The notes beneath the pieces were generated by a model. The model was given only the letters and a program-made list of their open reading frames with translations, searched no databases and was not told where the DNA came from. DNA of 64,000 nt from Acetoanaerobium noterae (GTDB lineage: Bacteria > Bacillota > Clostridia > Peptostreptococcales > Filifactoraceae), in contig NZ_FUYN01000001.1 of NCBI RefSeq assembly GCF_900168025.1, forward strand, positions 62,001-126,000, in the 5' to 3' direction. Shown piece by piece: positions 44,245 to 53,984 of this stretch (position 1 is its first letter; every line of letters begins with the position of its first letter). A program made the translations under genes and the position numbers.

Positions 44245-45591
44245 CTATAATCCTGGAAAAGGAAATTTCATTTTTCCTTTTTTCATAGATTTGCTCATAT
44301 TAGTAAATTGCTTCATCATTTTCTTTGACTCTTCAAACTGCTTTAACAACCTATTAACTTGACTTACATGAGTACCACTACCCATTGCAATACGTTTTTT
44401 TCTACTTGCGTTGATAATGCTTGGATTCTGTCTTTCTTTTTTTGTCATAGATTGAATTATCGCCTCAATCTTCACAAGCTCCTTATCGTCTATATCTACA
44501 TCTTTTAATTGCTTCATCTGGGACATGCCTGGAATCATTTCCAAAAGGTTTTTTAAAGGTCCCATTTTTTTAATCTGCTGCATTTGATCTAAGAAATCAT
44601 CAAATGTAAAATCAGAAGATTTCATCTTAGCTTGCATCTCTTTTGCTTTATCTTCATCAAAAGCACTTTGGGCTTTTTCTATAAGGCTCATAACATCGCC
44701 CATGCCCAAAATTCTAGATGCCATACGATCTGGATAGAATTGTTCTAAATCCTCGAGCTTTTCTCCAACTGCAGCATATTTAATAGGTTTCTTTGTTATT
44801 GCCTTAATAGATAAAGCCGCTCCACCTCTTGTGTCCCCGTCTAGCTTAGTCAGTATAACTCCGTCTATACCTAGCGTTTGGTCAAAGGACTCAGCAATAT
44901 TTACAGCGTCTTGACCTGTCATCGAGTCTACTACAAGCATAATTTCGTGAGGCTTAATAGATGACTTAATATTTTTGAGCTCATCCATGAGGTTTTCGTC
45001 TATGTGAAGTCTACCTGCAGTATCTATAATAACAATATCATAGCCTAAAGTTTTAGCTTTTTCATATCCTTTAGTTGCTATTTCTACAGGGTTCGTATTA
45101 CCCTCTTCAGAGTAAAATATTGCTCCTGCACCACTTGCTACTATTTCTAGCTGCTTTATAGCTGCTGGTCTATAAACGTCACAAGCTACAAGCATTGGCT
45201 GCTTACCTTGTTTTTTTAGATTAAGAGCTAGTTTACCTGCTGTACTTGTCTTACCTGCCCCTTGAAGACCTACTAGCATAATAACAGTAGGAGGCTTTGA
45301 GGATATATTGATTTTGCTTTGAACTCCTCCCATAAGCTCTGAGAGTTCTTCATTTACAATCTTAATAACCTGCTGTCCTGGCGTAAGACTTTCCATAACT
45401 TCCGAGCCAATAGAGCGCTCCTTAACTTTTTTTATGAAATCCTTAACCACTTTATAGTGTACGTCTGCTTCTAATAATGCTAACTTCACTTCTCTCATTG
45501 CAAGGTCTACATCTTTCTCCGTAAGCTTCCCTTTACCTTTGAGATTTTTTAAAGTACTTTGAAGTTTTTCAGCAAGATTTTCAAATATCAT
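44245..45591 (-). CDS. ffh: signal recognition particle protein Ffh (SRP54)
   Basis: 448 residues: N and G domains (P-loop GLQGAGKTSTAGKLA, about 107-121; VDSMTGQDA; TKLDGDTRGGAA) and a C-terminal methionine-rich M domain with MGSGT and Met-rich helices (about 320-445). It targets nascent membrane proteins to FtsY. The ATG at 45591 overlaps the ylxM stop as ATGA, with AAGGAG nine bases upstream; an extended start six codons earlier is less likely. Confidence 0.96.
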   Translation of the reverse strand: MIFENLAEKLQSTLKNLKGKGKLTEKDVDLAMREVKLALLEADVHYKVVKDFIKKVKERSIGSEVMESLTPGQQVIKIVNEELSELMGGVQSKINISSKPPTVIMLVGLQGAGKTSTAGKLALNLKKQGKQPMLVACDVYRPAAIKQLEIVASGAGAIFYSEEGNTNPVEIATKGYEKAKTLGYDIVIIDTAGRLHIDENLMDELKNIKSSIKPHEIMLVVDSMTGQDAVNIAESFDQTLGIDGVILTKLDGDTRGGAALSIKAITKKPIKYAAVGEKLEDLEQFYPDRMASRILGMGDVMSLIEKAQSAFDEDKAKEMQAKMKSSDFTFDDFLDQMQQIKKMGPLKNLLEMIPGMSQMKQLKDVDIDDKELVKIEAIIQSMTKKERQNPSIINASRKKRIAMGSGTHVSQVNRLLKQFEESKKMMKQFTNMSKSMKKGKMKFPFPGL

Positions 45592-45953
45592 TCTGATAAC
45601 TCCTTGCAATAATCTATTAATTCATTAATCTTAGTTAACATTTTTGCTTCATCTTTAGACATTATACTAGTCTTAAGATTCTCTAAACCATTTATAAGAT
45701 TTTTAAAATCGTGCTTTTTCTGTAAAATTAAATCGTTAAATTTCAGCTGTTCTTCATATTGATATAAAAGTTTTTCTGACCGTTTAATGGTGTCATATAT
45801 GGCCTGACGTGATATTTCCAAGTTCTCACTGATTTCGCTCAGCGACAAATCTTCATTGTAATATTGCTCCATTACATCTTTTTGTTTCTTTGTTAGAAGA
45901 TTCCCATATAAATCTAACAATTGGGCAATTTCTACGATTTTTTTTAGTTCCAT
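45588..45953 (-). CDS. ylxM: YlxM/p13-like SRP-associated HTH protein
   Basis: 121 residues, a sigma-70 region-4-like helix-turn-helix (LTKKQKDVMEQYYNEDLSLSEISENLEISRQAIYDTIKRSEKLLYQYEEQL) typical of the YlxM family, which is always next to ffh and stimulates SRP assembly in Streptococcus. GGGGTGAAAAT precedes the ATG. It overlaps ffh by 4 bp. Confidence 0.93.
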   Translation of the reverse strand: MELKKIVEIAQLLDLYGNLLTKKQKDVMEQYYNEDLSLSEISENLEISRQAIYDTIKRSEKLLYQYEEQLKFNDLILQKKHDFKNLINGLENLKTSIMSKDEAKMLTKINELIDYCKELSE

Positions 45954-46035
45954 ATTTTCACCCCTGTAAAGGTTATCAACTTTACACTAATGTAGTTTAT
46001 CTCACCAACGATTAAAAGTCAAGCTATTTTTGGTA

Positions 46036-47256
46036 CTAATTCGAACTAAAAAGAGCTTTTGCAAAATCCTTTGCATTAAAATCTTGTAAATCCTCAATTT
46101 TTTCTCCAACCCCTATTAGCTTAATAGGAAGCTGCTGCTCAGATTTTATAGATAATACAACTCCACCCTTAGCTGTTCCATCGAGCTTTGTCAAAATTAT
46201 ACCTGTAAGCGGAGCAGCCTCTTTAAATATTTTCACTTGATTAATAGCATTTTGACCAGTTGTAGCATCTATAACGAGAAGAACTTCCTTCGTCGCCTCT
46301 GGGTACTCTCTATCAATTATTCTAAATATTTTTGCTAGCTCCTGCATCAAGTTCTTTTTGTTGTGAAGTCTTCCAGCTGTGTCGCAAATCAGTACATCTG
46401 TATTTCTGGCTTTTGCACCACTTATGGCATCAAAAATTACAGCTGAAGGGTCTGACCCTTCCTGATGCTTGATAAGCTCCACTCCTGCCCTGTCTGCCCA
46501 TACTTCAAGTTGCTCTGCTGCTGCCGCTCTAAATGTATCTCCCGCAGCTAAAAGTACGCTTTTGCCTTCAGATTTCAGCCTCATTGCTATTTTGCCTATT
46601 GAAGTTGTTTTTCCTACTCCATTTACTCCTACTATTACTAAAATAGCTGGCTTAGGCTCTAATTTTAAGTTACTGTCATCCCCAGATAAAATTTCTTCTA
46701 CTATTAATTTAAGCTCTTCTCTTACATCTTTGACATCCTGAATAGATTTTTTCTTTACATTTTTTCTTAGCATATCAACGATTTTCAATGTAGTTTCAAA
46801 GCCTACATCACCAGTGATGAGTATTTCTTCTATTTCCTCATAGAGTTCTTCATCAATCTCTATATGTCCTTTGAAAAGCTCATCTAGTTTACCTGTTAAA
46901 TTTTGAGTGGTTTTACTTAAGCCTTCTTTAAGCTTTGCAAAAAAGCCAAGATTCTTTTGAGGCTGTTCTTCATCCATATCAGACTCAGCTTGGTTTAAGC
47001 TCACTTCCTCTATTTTTCCAGCTTCAACATTATCATTTAAAGAAGCTTCTTCTATATTTTCTTCTATGCTTTCAACTATACTTTCTTCCTCAATCACTTC
47101 TTTATCATCTTCATTCATTTCATTAGCATTTATATCTTCATCCGTATTTGCGTTCTCCCAGTTTTCCTCTTCAGCTTTTAAGTCATCTTTCTCAACTATC
47201 TCTTCATTTGTGCTATCATTTTTTTTATTTAGACTGTTCCAAAATTTCTTTAACAT
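46036..47256 (-). CDS. ftsY: signal recognition particle receptor FtsY
   Basis: 406 residues. A long acidic N-terminal region (about 1-100, low complexity) precedes the NG GTPase domain: GVNGVGKTTSIGKIAMRL (about 213-230), DTAGRLHNKKNLMQEL, and TKLDGTAKGGVVL. It is the membrane-associated partner of Ffh. GGAGGACT precedes the ATG; it begins 14 bp after smc. Confidence 0.95.
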   Translation of the reverse strand: MLKKFWNSLNKKNDSTNEEIVEKDDLKAEEENWENANTDEDINANEMNEDDKEVIEEESIVESIEENIEEASLNDNVEAGKIEEVSLNQAESDMDEEQPQKNLGFFAKLKEGLSKTTQNLTGKLDELFKGHIEIDEELYEEIEEILITGDVGFETTLKIVDMLRKNVKKKSIQDVKDVREELKLIVEEILSGDDSNLKLEPKPAILVIVGVNGVGKTTSIGKIAMRLKSEGKSVLLAAGDTFRAAAAEQLEVWADRAGVELIKHQEGSDPSAVIFDAISGAKARNTDVLICDTAGRLHNKKNLMQELAKIFRIIDREYPEATKEVLLVIDATTGQNAINQVKIFKEAAPLTGIILTKLDGTAKGGVVLSIKSEQQLPIKLIGVGEKIEDLQDFNAKDFAKALFSSN

Positions 47257-47270
47257 CTAAGTCCTCCTAA

Positions 47271-50200
47271 TTAATTTTCAATATATTCTTTCGCTTCTTC
47301 AAGCTTAAGACTGATTATTTTTGAAACTCCTTTGTCTTGCATGGTTACACCATAAATATATTCAGAAGCCTCCATAGTCCCTCTTCTATGAGTTATAGTA
47401 ATGAACTGTGTCTGCTTTGATAAAATATTTAATAAAGTAATAAATCTTATTATATTCGCATCATCAAGTGGAGCATCAATTTCATCTAAAACGCAAAAAG
47501 GAACTGGTTTTCTCATAAGTATAGAAAATAATATTGCAATAGCTGATAGAGCTTTTTCTCCTCCAGATAAAACTGAGATAGATTTTACTTTTTTCCCTGG
47601 TGGCTGAACGTTTATATCAATATCAGAAGCCAGCATATTGGATTCGTCAGTTAAAATTAGCTTTCCGCTTCCTCCTCCAAATAGTATTTTGAATACCTCG
47701 TCAAACTTTGAATTAATCTCACAGAAGCTTTTTTCAAATTCCACTACCATATTTTGTTCTAGGCTTATAATTATTTGATTAATTTGCTTTATAGAATCCT
47801 CTAAATCTTCCTTTTGCTCCTTATAAAAATCATATCTCTCTTTAATTACATTATACTGCTCTATTGCATCTACATTTATATTTCCAAGATCTTGAATAGA
47901 TTTTTTCAGATTATCTATTTTAGTTTTAGAAGTGTCTATGGTTTCATCTAGAAGCTTTATTGCATCATCTAGCTCCATACTATAATCATCTCTAATTTTT
48001 TCGATTATAGAGTTCTTTTGAAAATCTATTTTTGCTTTATCCGAATCCAACTTTGAGATTTTAGCTTGTAAACTTATTAAATCCTTTTCCAAATTCCTAT
48101 AGTCTTCTCTTTTCTGAGCTAATGCTTTTTTCACAGTATCTTCTTGATTACTGCATACATATATCTTATCTTTTACTATAACAATCTGCTCTGACAACTT
48201 ATTTACTTCCTCATCTAAAGAAGCATTATCATCTATCATTTGTTTTTTTAGTTTCTCATTAAAAGCGATTTCACTTTCTAAATCATTTAAAAGCTTGGAA
48301 TTTTTTTCAATTAAACTATTAAAAGAATCTAATTCTCTCTGCTTAGAATTTAAAAGCTCATTTAGCCTGACATTTTCCATATCCAAACTTCTAAGCTCGC
48401 TATCCTCGTCTGAAAACACTTTAGAAATACTATTCTTCTTATTAATTAAATCATTTGTAAGAAGCTTAAGACGATTTATAGTTTTTTCATATTCTTCAAC
48501 TTCATTTTTTTCTCTATTATATGTAATTTTAGCATCCACTAATGACTTGCTAATTAAATCAGAATCGCTTATTGAGTTTTTTGATTTGCTTTCTAGATGC
48601 TCCATCTGGATTACGTGAGTTTTATGATTTTGAAGTAAGTCCATTTTTACATCTGATATATTTTTATATTCTTTTTCTTTATTACTTAATTCTAGTAATA
48701 AATCCTCATTTACTCCAATCAATTCCTTAATTTCAAGCTCTATATCACATCTTTTTAATTCTAAGCCTTTTAGCATTTCTTCTAATTCAGAAATTTGCTT
48801 TCTTCTAGTAAAAATGCTATTCGATGTGAAAATGCTTCCTCCTGTTATAGAGCCTCCTGCATTAAAAATATCTCCATCTTTGGTAACTATCCTAAATGAA
48901 TTTTTATATTTTTTAGATATCTCAAGCGCCTTATCTATATCCTCAACTATCACTGTTCTTCCAAGCAAATAAGCTGCTATATCCTTGTATTCATCTTTGT
49001 ATTTAATTGCATCTAGAGCAAGAATACCCTCATCAGAATACGATAATACCTTTCCTGATATTGAATCTATAGGAAGAAAAGTTACTCTTCCCAATTTTTT
49101 TTCTTTAAGAAACTCAATACATTTTTTCGCATCATTTGAAGTTTTAATTATGATATTTTGCATTTGACTTCCAAGCGCTGCTTCTAATGCTTTTTCATAC
49201 CCTGGCTTAACTGTTATTAGATTAGCTACTGCTCCACAGATACCATTTAAATTCCTATTTAAGATTACTTCCTTTACTCCTTTAGATAAACCTTCGTTAT
49301 CTGCTTCCATTTTTTTTAGTAGTCCAACTTTCGATGAACATTCTGATATATCTATGTTGTTTTTATTATTTTTAGACTTAAGAGCTTCTATTTTATTAGT
49401 ATTTTCGGTAATTCTTAAAGATAATAATGATTTTTCTTCATCTAGCTTCTCAATTTGATTTACAGTTAGCTTAATTTTAGTTTCATTTTCAATTATACTT
49501 TTTTGAACTTCTTCAATCTGATTTAAAATATTTTGATGATCATTTTGCCATGAGCTCATCTTTTTTTCTAAATCATTAATATTCTCACTTAAGATTTCAT
49601 TTCTAGATATTAATCTAGATTGTTCATTCATAAGCTCTAGAATTTTATTCCTATTATTCTCAATTTCTTCATCGTATTTTTTTAGCTCTATTTCTAGAGT
49701 TTCATACTTTTCACGTTTATTGCTATGACTATCCTCTAAAATCTTCTTTTGCTTGAGTAAATCTTCATGAGTTTTTTGAATACTATCTAGATTTACTTTA
49801 TTAGAATTAATTTCAAAAATTATTTTTTCTTTCTGAGAATAGCTTTTCTCAAGATTTTCATCTAAGTTAATTATTTTTTGGCTATCTACATCCTTGTTTC
49901 TGACATACTCATTCATTTTTCTTTCCAGCTCAGTATTTTCATTAGAAAGAATTTGTTTATCTTGCTCTAATTCTTTGAGTTTGTTTTCTAATTCATTTAA
50001 CTCAGTTTCCTCTGATACCAGCTGTTCGCTGAGTTTTGCATTATTTTCATCTGTTTCTAATATTAAGCTATTAATTTTTTCTACATCTGAATCCATAGAA
50101 AAATATGAGCTTAGCAATCTATTCACATCAGAAGCAAGAAGCTCTTCTTTTAATAATAGATATTTTTCAGCCTTAGTTTTTTGGATTTCTAAAGGCAGTA

Positions 50201-50804
50201 TTTGTTTTTCAACCTCTTTATATACATCATGTATTCTCTCAAGATTTTCATTTGCTACATCTAGTTTTTTTTCACTTTCTTCTTTTTTATATCTAAATTT
50301 TGTGATTCCTGCAGCTTCTTCCAATATTTTTCTTCTTTGGTTAGAATTTCCATTTACTATTTCATCTATTTTGCCTTGGCTTATAATGGAATAGCCTTCT
50401 CTTCCAATTCCAGTGTCTAATAAAAGCTCTTTGATATCCTTAAGCCTACATTGCTTGTTGTTAAGAAAAAACTGACTTTCTCCAGATTTAAAAGCTTTTC
50501 GTTTTATGCTTATCTCACTATAGTCTATATCTATCATTTTATCCTGGTTATCAATAAGCAGTGAAACCTCGCAATAGTTCATTTCCTTTCTCTTCTCTGT
50601 ACCAGAAAAAATAACATCTTCTAATTTATCGCCTCTAAGGCTTTTCATGCTTTGCTCGCCAAGTACCCACCTTATAGCATCTAATATGTTACTTTTTCCA
50701 CTCCCATTTGGTCCAACTACAGAGATTAACCCATGAGGAAATAAAATTTCTGTTTTGTCTGGAAATGATTTAAATCCTTTTATTTCCATTTTTTTCAAGT
50801 ACAT
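47271..50804 (-). CDS. smc: chromosome segregation SMC protein
   Basis: 1177 residues, full length. Walker A GPNGSGKSNILDAIRWVLGEQS (about 32-53), a long coiled coil, a hinge domain around 510-650 (GVKEVILNRNLNGICGAVANLI ... RIVTKDGDIFNAGGSITGGS), a second coil, and the C-terminal head with SVLSGGEKALSAIAILFSIL and Walker B PFCVLDEIDAPLDDANIIRF. With ScpA/ScpB (15.9-17.3 kb in this window) it forms the condensin complex that organises the chromosome. It precedes ftsY. Confidence 0.97.
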   Translation of the reverse strand: MYLKKMEIKGFKSFPDKTEILFPHGLISVVGPNGSGKSNILDAIRWVLGEQSMKSLRGDKLEDVIFSGTEKRKEMNYCEVSLLIDNQDKMIDIDYSEISIKRKAFKSGESQFFLNNKQCRLKDIKELLLDTGIGREGYSIISQGKIDEIVNGNSNQRRKILEEAAGITKFRYKKEESEKKLDVANENLERIHDVYKEVEKQILPLEIQKTKAEKYLLLKEELLASDVNRLLSSYFSMDSDVEKINSLILETDENNAKLSEQLVSEETELNELENKLKELEQDKQILSNENTELERKMNEYVRNKDVDSQKIINLDENLEKSYSQKEKIIFEINSNKVNLDSIQKTHEDLLKQKKILEDSHSNKREKYETLEIELKKYDEEIENNRNKILELMNEQSRLISRNEILSENINDLEKKMSSWQNDHQNILNQIEEVQKSIIENETKIKLTVNQIEKLDEEKSLLSLRITENTNKIEALKSKNNKNNIDISECSSKVGLLKKMEADNEGLSKGVKEVILNRNLNGICGAVANLITVKPGYEKALEAALGSQMQNIIIKTSNDAKKCIEFLKEKKLGRVTFLPIDSISGKVLSYSDEGILALDAIKYKDEYKDIAAYLLGRTVIVEDIDKALEISKKYKNSFRIVTKDGDIFNAGGSITGGSIFTSNSIFTRRKQISELEEMLKGLELKRCDIELEIKELIGVNEDLLLELSNKEKEYKNISDVKMDLLQNHKTHVIQMEHLESKSKNSISDSDLISKSLVDAKITYNREKNEVEEYEKTINRLKLLTNDLINKKNSISKVFSDEDSELRSLDMENVRLNELLNSKQRELDSFNSLIEKNSKLLNDLESEIAFNEKLKKQMIDDNASLDEEVNKLSEQIVIVKDKIYVCSNQEDTVKKALAQKREDYRNLEKDLISLQAKISKLDSDKAKIDFQKNSIIEKIRDDYSMELDDAIKLLDETIDTSKTKIDNLKKSIQDLGNINVDAIEQYNVIKERYDFYKEQKEDLEDSIKQINQIIISLEQNMVVEFEKSFCEINSKFDEVFKILFGGGSGKLILTDESNMLASDIDINVQPPGKKVKSISVLSGGEKALSAIAILFSILMRKPVPFCVLDEIDAPLDDANIIRFITLLNILSKQTQFITITHRRGTMEASEYIYGVTMQDKGVSKIISLKLEEAKEYIEN

Positions 50805-50819
50805 TCTTTATCACCTACT

Positions 50820-51878
50820 TTAAAAATAGATTAGAAAAAGCCTACTGTATATATCATTTATACTTAACTTTGAATTTCCAAAAATAAGCTCATAAATGTT
50901 AAGCTTGTTATTTTCCTTTACCCTGACCCTTATATTCAGCTTATTATATATATAGCTAATATTTTCTTTTTTATTGCCTACTAATTGAGAAACAAGAGAT
51001 TTATTCACTTGTACAATAATGCTTTCCTGAATTTTATGCTCAATTAAAAAAGCTTCCAAGTAGTCCCTGTATAATCTTGAAAAAACAAGCTCTCCAAAAG
51101 CAGGATGAAAAGGTCCAGCAATCACCGACTCATTTTCATTTATTTCCTGAGTTGCCTGAAGTCCTATACGTATTACTTTTATTTTATTTTGGACAAATAG
51201 AAGATATATTTTCTTTACGATTTCAATTGAATCCTCTACGCTAATTGGTGAGTATACACCTTGGAGCATCTGTTCTTCAAGTTTAGTATCCTTAATCACC
51301 AATACAGGATAAATCCTAACATAATCTGGCTTAATTTTAACAAATTCACGTGCAGTATAAATAGCCTTCTCCTGAGAATCATTAGGAAGGCCTACCATCA
51401 TCTGTAGTCCTAAAGTAAAACCATATTGTTGTATTTGAGAAGAAGAACTGTAAACACATAAGCAGTCATGTCCTCTTTCACTGGAAATAAGAACCTGTTC
51501 ATCTAGAGATTGTACACCAAGCTCAATTATGGTAACATTATACATTTTTAAAAAATCAAGTTTCTCTTTAGAAATAGCATCAGGTCTTGTGGATATCCTT
51601 ATATCACGGATTCTAGCATCGATACCTTTATAATAATTTGCTATTTCTAAACATTTTCTTTGAAGTTCAGTATTTATTGCTGTAAAACTTCCTCCAAAAA
51701 AAGCTATTTCAATTAGGGTATCTGGTTTTATAGTTTTTAATGAGTCTTCAATATCCGACTTTATCTCTTCAAAATCTATTGATCCACCTTTTCCTGTTAT
51801 TCTTTTTTGATTACAAAAAACACAATCATTCGGACAGCCTTGATGTGGAATAAATATCGGTATAATTTTCTTTTTCAT
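50820..51878 (-). CDS. Elp3-like radical SAM protein
   Basis: About 352 residues, a radical SAM enzyme with the cluster motif CPNDCVFC (Cys15, Cys19, Cys22) and the SAM-binding GGSFTAIN. The core matches the Elp3 N-terminal radical-SAM half, but the C-terminal acetyltransferase half of true Elp3 is absent. Such shortened proteins sit between rnc and smc in many Clostridia; their substrate is unknown (tRNA modification is a guess). A TTG at 51884, overlapping the rnc stop and eight bases after GGAG, is an alternative start. Confidence 0.85.
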   Translation of the reverse strand: MKKKIIPIFIPHQGCPNDCVFCNQKRITGKGGSIDFEEIKSDIEDSLKTIKPDTLIEIAFFGGSFTAINTELQRKCLEIANYYKGIDARIRDIRISTRPDAISKEKLDFLKMYNVTIIELGVQSLDEQVLISSERGHDCLCVYSSSSQIQQYGFTLGLQMMVGLPNDSQEKAIYTAREFVKIKPDYVRIYPVLVIKDTKLEEQMLQGVYSPISVEDSIEIVKKIYLLFVQNKIKVIRIGLQATQEINENESVIAGPFHPAFGELVFSRLYRDYLEAFLIEHKIQESIIVQVNKSLVSQLVGNKKENISYIYNKLNIRVRVKENNKLNIYELIFGNSKLSINDIYSRLFLIYF

Positions 51879-51880
51879 AA

Positions 51881-52570
51881 TCAATTTTCTTTCTCCATGG
51901 CATCTTTTGCAGCTTCTTGCTCTGCTTCCTTCTTACTTTTTCCTATCCCTGTTCCTATGAGCTTTTCTCCTAAAAACACATTCATTTTAAAAGTTTTGTC
52001 GTGGTCTGGTCCTAGCTGATCTACTAACTTATAAGTTATATTTTCTTTATTATCCTTTTGAATTAGTTCCTGAAGCTGAGTCTTATAATCTCTCATAATC
52101 TTGCCTTGAATGGCTTGAGAAATTATATCTCCCATATGCTCAAGTACAAAGTCAGTAGCCTTTCTAAAGCCTCCATCTAGATAAATTGCAGCTATAAGGG
52201 CTTCTGTAGCATCTGCTAATATGGAATCTCTCGTTCTTCCTCCAGTTGACTCTTCACCTTTTCCTAAATATAAATACTCTCCTAGCTGTATGGATTTTGC
52301 AACCTCTTTAAGTGACCTTTCGCATACTATAGCTGCTCTAATTTTCGTCAATTCTCCTTCTGGAAGCTCTTTTTTAAGTCTAAATAAATAGTTACTGATT
52401 ATAAGTCCTAAAATACTGTCACCTAAAAATTCCAGACGCTCATTATTTCTATTTTTTATTTTTTTATATTCATTAGAATAAGAACTATGAGTAAGTGCTT
52501 CTTTAAGTAGTTTTACATCTTGAAACTCATAGTTAATCTTTTTTTGAAGTTCATATGATTTACTCTTCAT
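51881..52570 (-). CDS. rnc: ribonuclease III
   Basis: 229 residues. The endonuclease domain carries NERLEFLGDSILGLIISNYL (about 43-62) with the catalytic Glu/Asp pair, and DATEALIAAIYLDGGF near 116-131. The C-terminal double-stranded RNA-binding domain (about 155-229) ends KSKKEAEQEAAKDAMEKEN. It cuts double-stranded RNA, including pre-rRNA. GAGGTCG precedes the ATG. It starts the rnc-elp3-smc-ftsY run after a terminator. Confidence 0.96.
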   Translation of the reverse strand: MKSKSYELQKKINYEFQDVKLLKEALTHSSYSNEYKKIKNRNNERLEFLGDSILGLIISNYLFRLKKELPEGELTKIRAAIVCERSLKEVAKSIQLGEYLYLGKGEESTGGRTRDSILADATEALIAAIYLDGGFRKATDFVLEHMGDIISQAIQGKIMRDYKTQLQELIQKDNKENITYKLVDQLGPDHDKTFKMNVFLGEKLIGTGIGKSKKEAEQEAAKDAMEKEN

Positions 52571-52611
52571 CTCTCGACCTCATTAATATAGACTTTAATT
52601 TTAACTTTGAA

Positions 52612-52635
52612 AAAAGGCTGCAAAGGCAGCCTTTT
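52612..52635 (-). terminator. terminator between the zinc-ribbon gene and rnc
   Basis: A 10-bp perfect stem AAAAGGCTGC / GCAGCCTTTT with a short AAAG loop lies 37 bp after the stop at 52672, with six Ts on the minus strand. Confidence 0.88.
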
Positions 52636-52671
52636 CTCATACAAGTATGATATTTTGAACACAGACTAAAA

Positions 52672-53049
52672 CTATTCCTCGTCCTTATCATCTTCTGCGT
52701 GAATAATCACTTCGTTGCATGCAGGACAAACAATATCTTGAGTTTCGTCATAAAGTAAGTCTTCATCAACTTCTACCTCTTCACCGCATGAAGGGCACTG
52801 TAATTGAACAAATTCCAAGCCTTCATCTTCGTATAGCTCGTCTTCGATTTCAGATAAATCTTCATCGATTGAATCCACATACTCAGATAACTCTTGTTGC
52901 TCCTCATACAGCTCAACTATTGCATCTGCAAACTCATCCAAAGTTTCAATAACAGCAGCTAAAACCTTGCCTTCTTTACTCTCTTTAGACAATTCCATTC
53001 CATCACAAAGACCTCTAAGATAAGAAACCTTTTCATATAAATGCTGCAT
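52672..53049 (-). CDS. CD1247-type acidic zinc-ribbon protein
   Basis: 125 residues. Helical N-terminus (YLRGLCDGMELSKESKEGKVLAAVIETLDEFADAIVELYEEQQELSEYVDSIDEDLSEIEDELY) and a C-terminal zinc ribbon with CPSCGEEVEVDEDLLYDETQDIVCPACNEVI. Very acidic overall. This matches a clostridial family of unknown function known from C. difficile CD1247. It is 21 bp after efp and probably cotranscribed. GGAGGCTACC precedes the ATG. Confidence 0.82.
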   Translation of the reverse strand: MQHLYEKVSYLRGLCDGMELSKESKEGKVLAAVIETLDEFADAIVELYEEQQELSEYVDSIDEDLSEIEDELYEDEGLEFVQLQCPSCGEEVEVDEDLLYDETQDIVCPACNEVIIHAEDDKDEE

Positions 53050-53070
53050 GGGTAGCCTCCTTTTTTCGAT

Positions 53071-53628
53071 TTACACGCGGGATAAATATTCTCCTGAACG
53101 TGTATCGATTTTTATTTTATCTCCAATATTTACAAACAGAGGTACTTGGACAATAGCTCCAGTTTCAACGGTAGCAGCTTTTGTAACATTTGTAGCTGTA
53201 TCACCCTTTACTCCTGGCTCTGTGTCTAGTATCTCAAGTTCGACAAAGTTAGGTGCTTCCACTTGGAAAGCATTTCCTTGATAAAAACGAATTAAAGCTT
53301 TATCGTTTTCTTTTAGAAATTTTATTGCTTCTTCAACCTGAGAATAGTTCAATGGAATTTGCTCGTATGTTTCAGCATCCATGAAGTAATATAATTCTCC
53401 ATCATTGTATAGATATTCCATTTCTTTAGTTTCTATTGTAGCCTTTGGAAATTTATCGTTTGGATTAAAAGCTTCTTCTCTTAAAACTCCAGACTTAAGA
53501 TTTCTATATTTTGTTCTAACAAAAGCTGCACCCTTACCAGGCTTAACATGTTGAAAATCAACAACTAAATACGGTTGTCCATCTATTTCAAAAGTTACTC
53601 CCTTTCTAAAATCACTTGCAGAAATCAT
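53071..53628 (-). CDS. efp: elongation factor P
   Basis: 185 residues, three OB-like domains. The functional lysine loop PGKGAAF places Lys32 where B. subtilis EF-P is modified. [51 protein letters not shown] is the conserved C-terminal domain. It relieves ribosome stalling at polyproline. No dedicated modification gene is seen nearby. The strong promoter at 53701-53730 precedes it. Confidence 0.96.
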   Translation of the reverse strand: MISASDFRKGVTFEIDGQPYLVVDFQHVKPGKGAAFVRTKYRNLKSGVLREEAFNPNDKFPKATIETKEMEYLYNDGELYYFMDAETYEQIPLNYSQVEEAIKFLKENDKALIRFYQGNAFQVEAPNFVELEILDTEPGVKGDTATNVTKAATVETGAIVQVPLFVNIGDKIKIDTRSGEYLSRV

Positions 53629-53700
53629 AAATAAAACCCCTCCATTAATAAATTGTCTACTTCAAATAACAACCGTTACAGTCATCTCTGAACAATATCC

Positions 53701-53730
53701 ATTATATATATTTCGTATATCTACTGTCAA
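53701..53730 (-). promoter_or_regulatory. predicted promoter of efp
   Basis: Consensus TTGACA and TATAAT boxes with an 18-bp spacer on the minus strand, about 75 bp upstream of the efp start. Confidence 0.75.
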
Positions 53731-53849
53731 GAATCCTAGTATCCGTAATTATTATTTTACACTATTGATTTATTTTACTATTAATTATAATATTACCATA
53801 ACCTTTTTTATTTATTAATTTATTACTATTATACACTAAAAAATAAATT

Positions 53850-53881
53850 AAATGTTTAATCTTTATTTAGATTAAACATTT
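53850..53881. repeat. 13-bp inverted repeat upstream of cheV
   Basis: AAATGTTTAATCT and its exact complement flank a six-base loop (53863-53868) 104 bp upstream of the cheV start. There is no clear T-run, so it may be an operator or an mRNA-end structure rather than a terminator. Confidence 0.5.
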
Positions 53882-53984
53882 GTTGTAAAAATTTATTAAC
53901 TGGGTATATTTAAATCATATCAATAGTAAAAAACAACTAAATTCATTTTTAAAATTTAATAAACTATTATTAGGAGGGAACACC

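Larger units (their letters stand above)
53629..53984. other. 356-bp AT-rich divergent intergenic region between efp and cheV
   Basis: No coding sequence with a convincing start is seen. It holds the efp promoter (53701-53730, minus), a 13-bp inverted repeat (53850-53881), and the cheV ribosome-binding site (AGGAGGG near 53972-53978). The remainder is A/T-rich. Confidence 0.7.

Noticed and set aside
46935-47260. Leu- and Ser-rich plus-strand frames over the ftsY N-terminus
   Set aside because: They mirror the acidic low-complexity part of ftsY and have no convincing start signals.
49894-50394. 166-residue plus-strand frame inside smc
   Set aside because: Low-complexity Ser/Phe/Leu sequence produced by the Lys/Glu-rich coiled coil of smc on the other strand.
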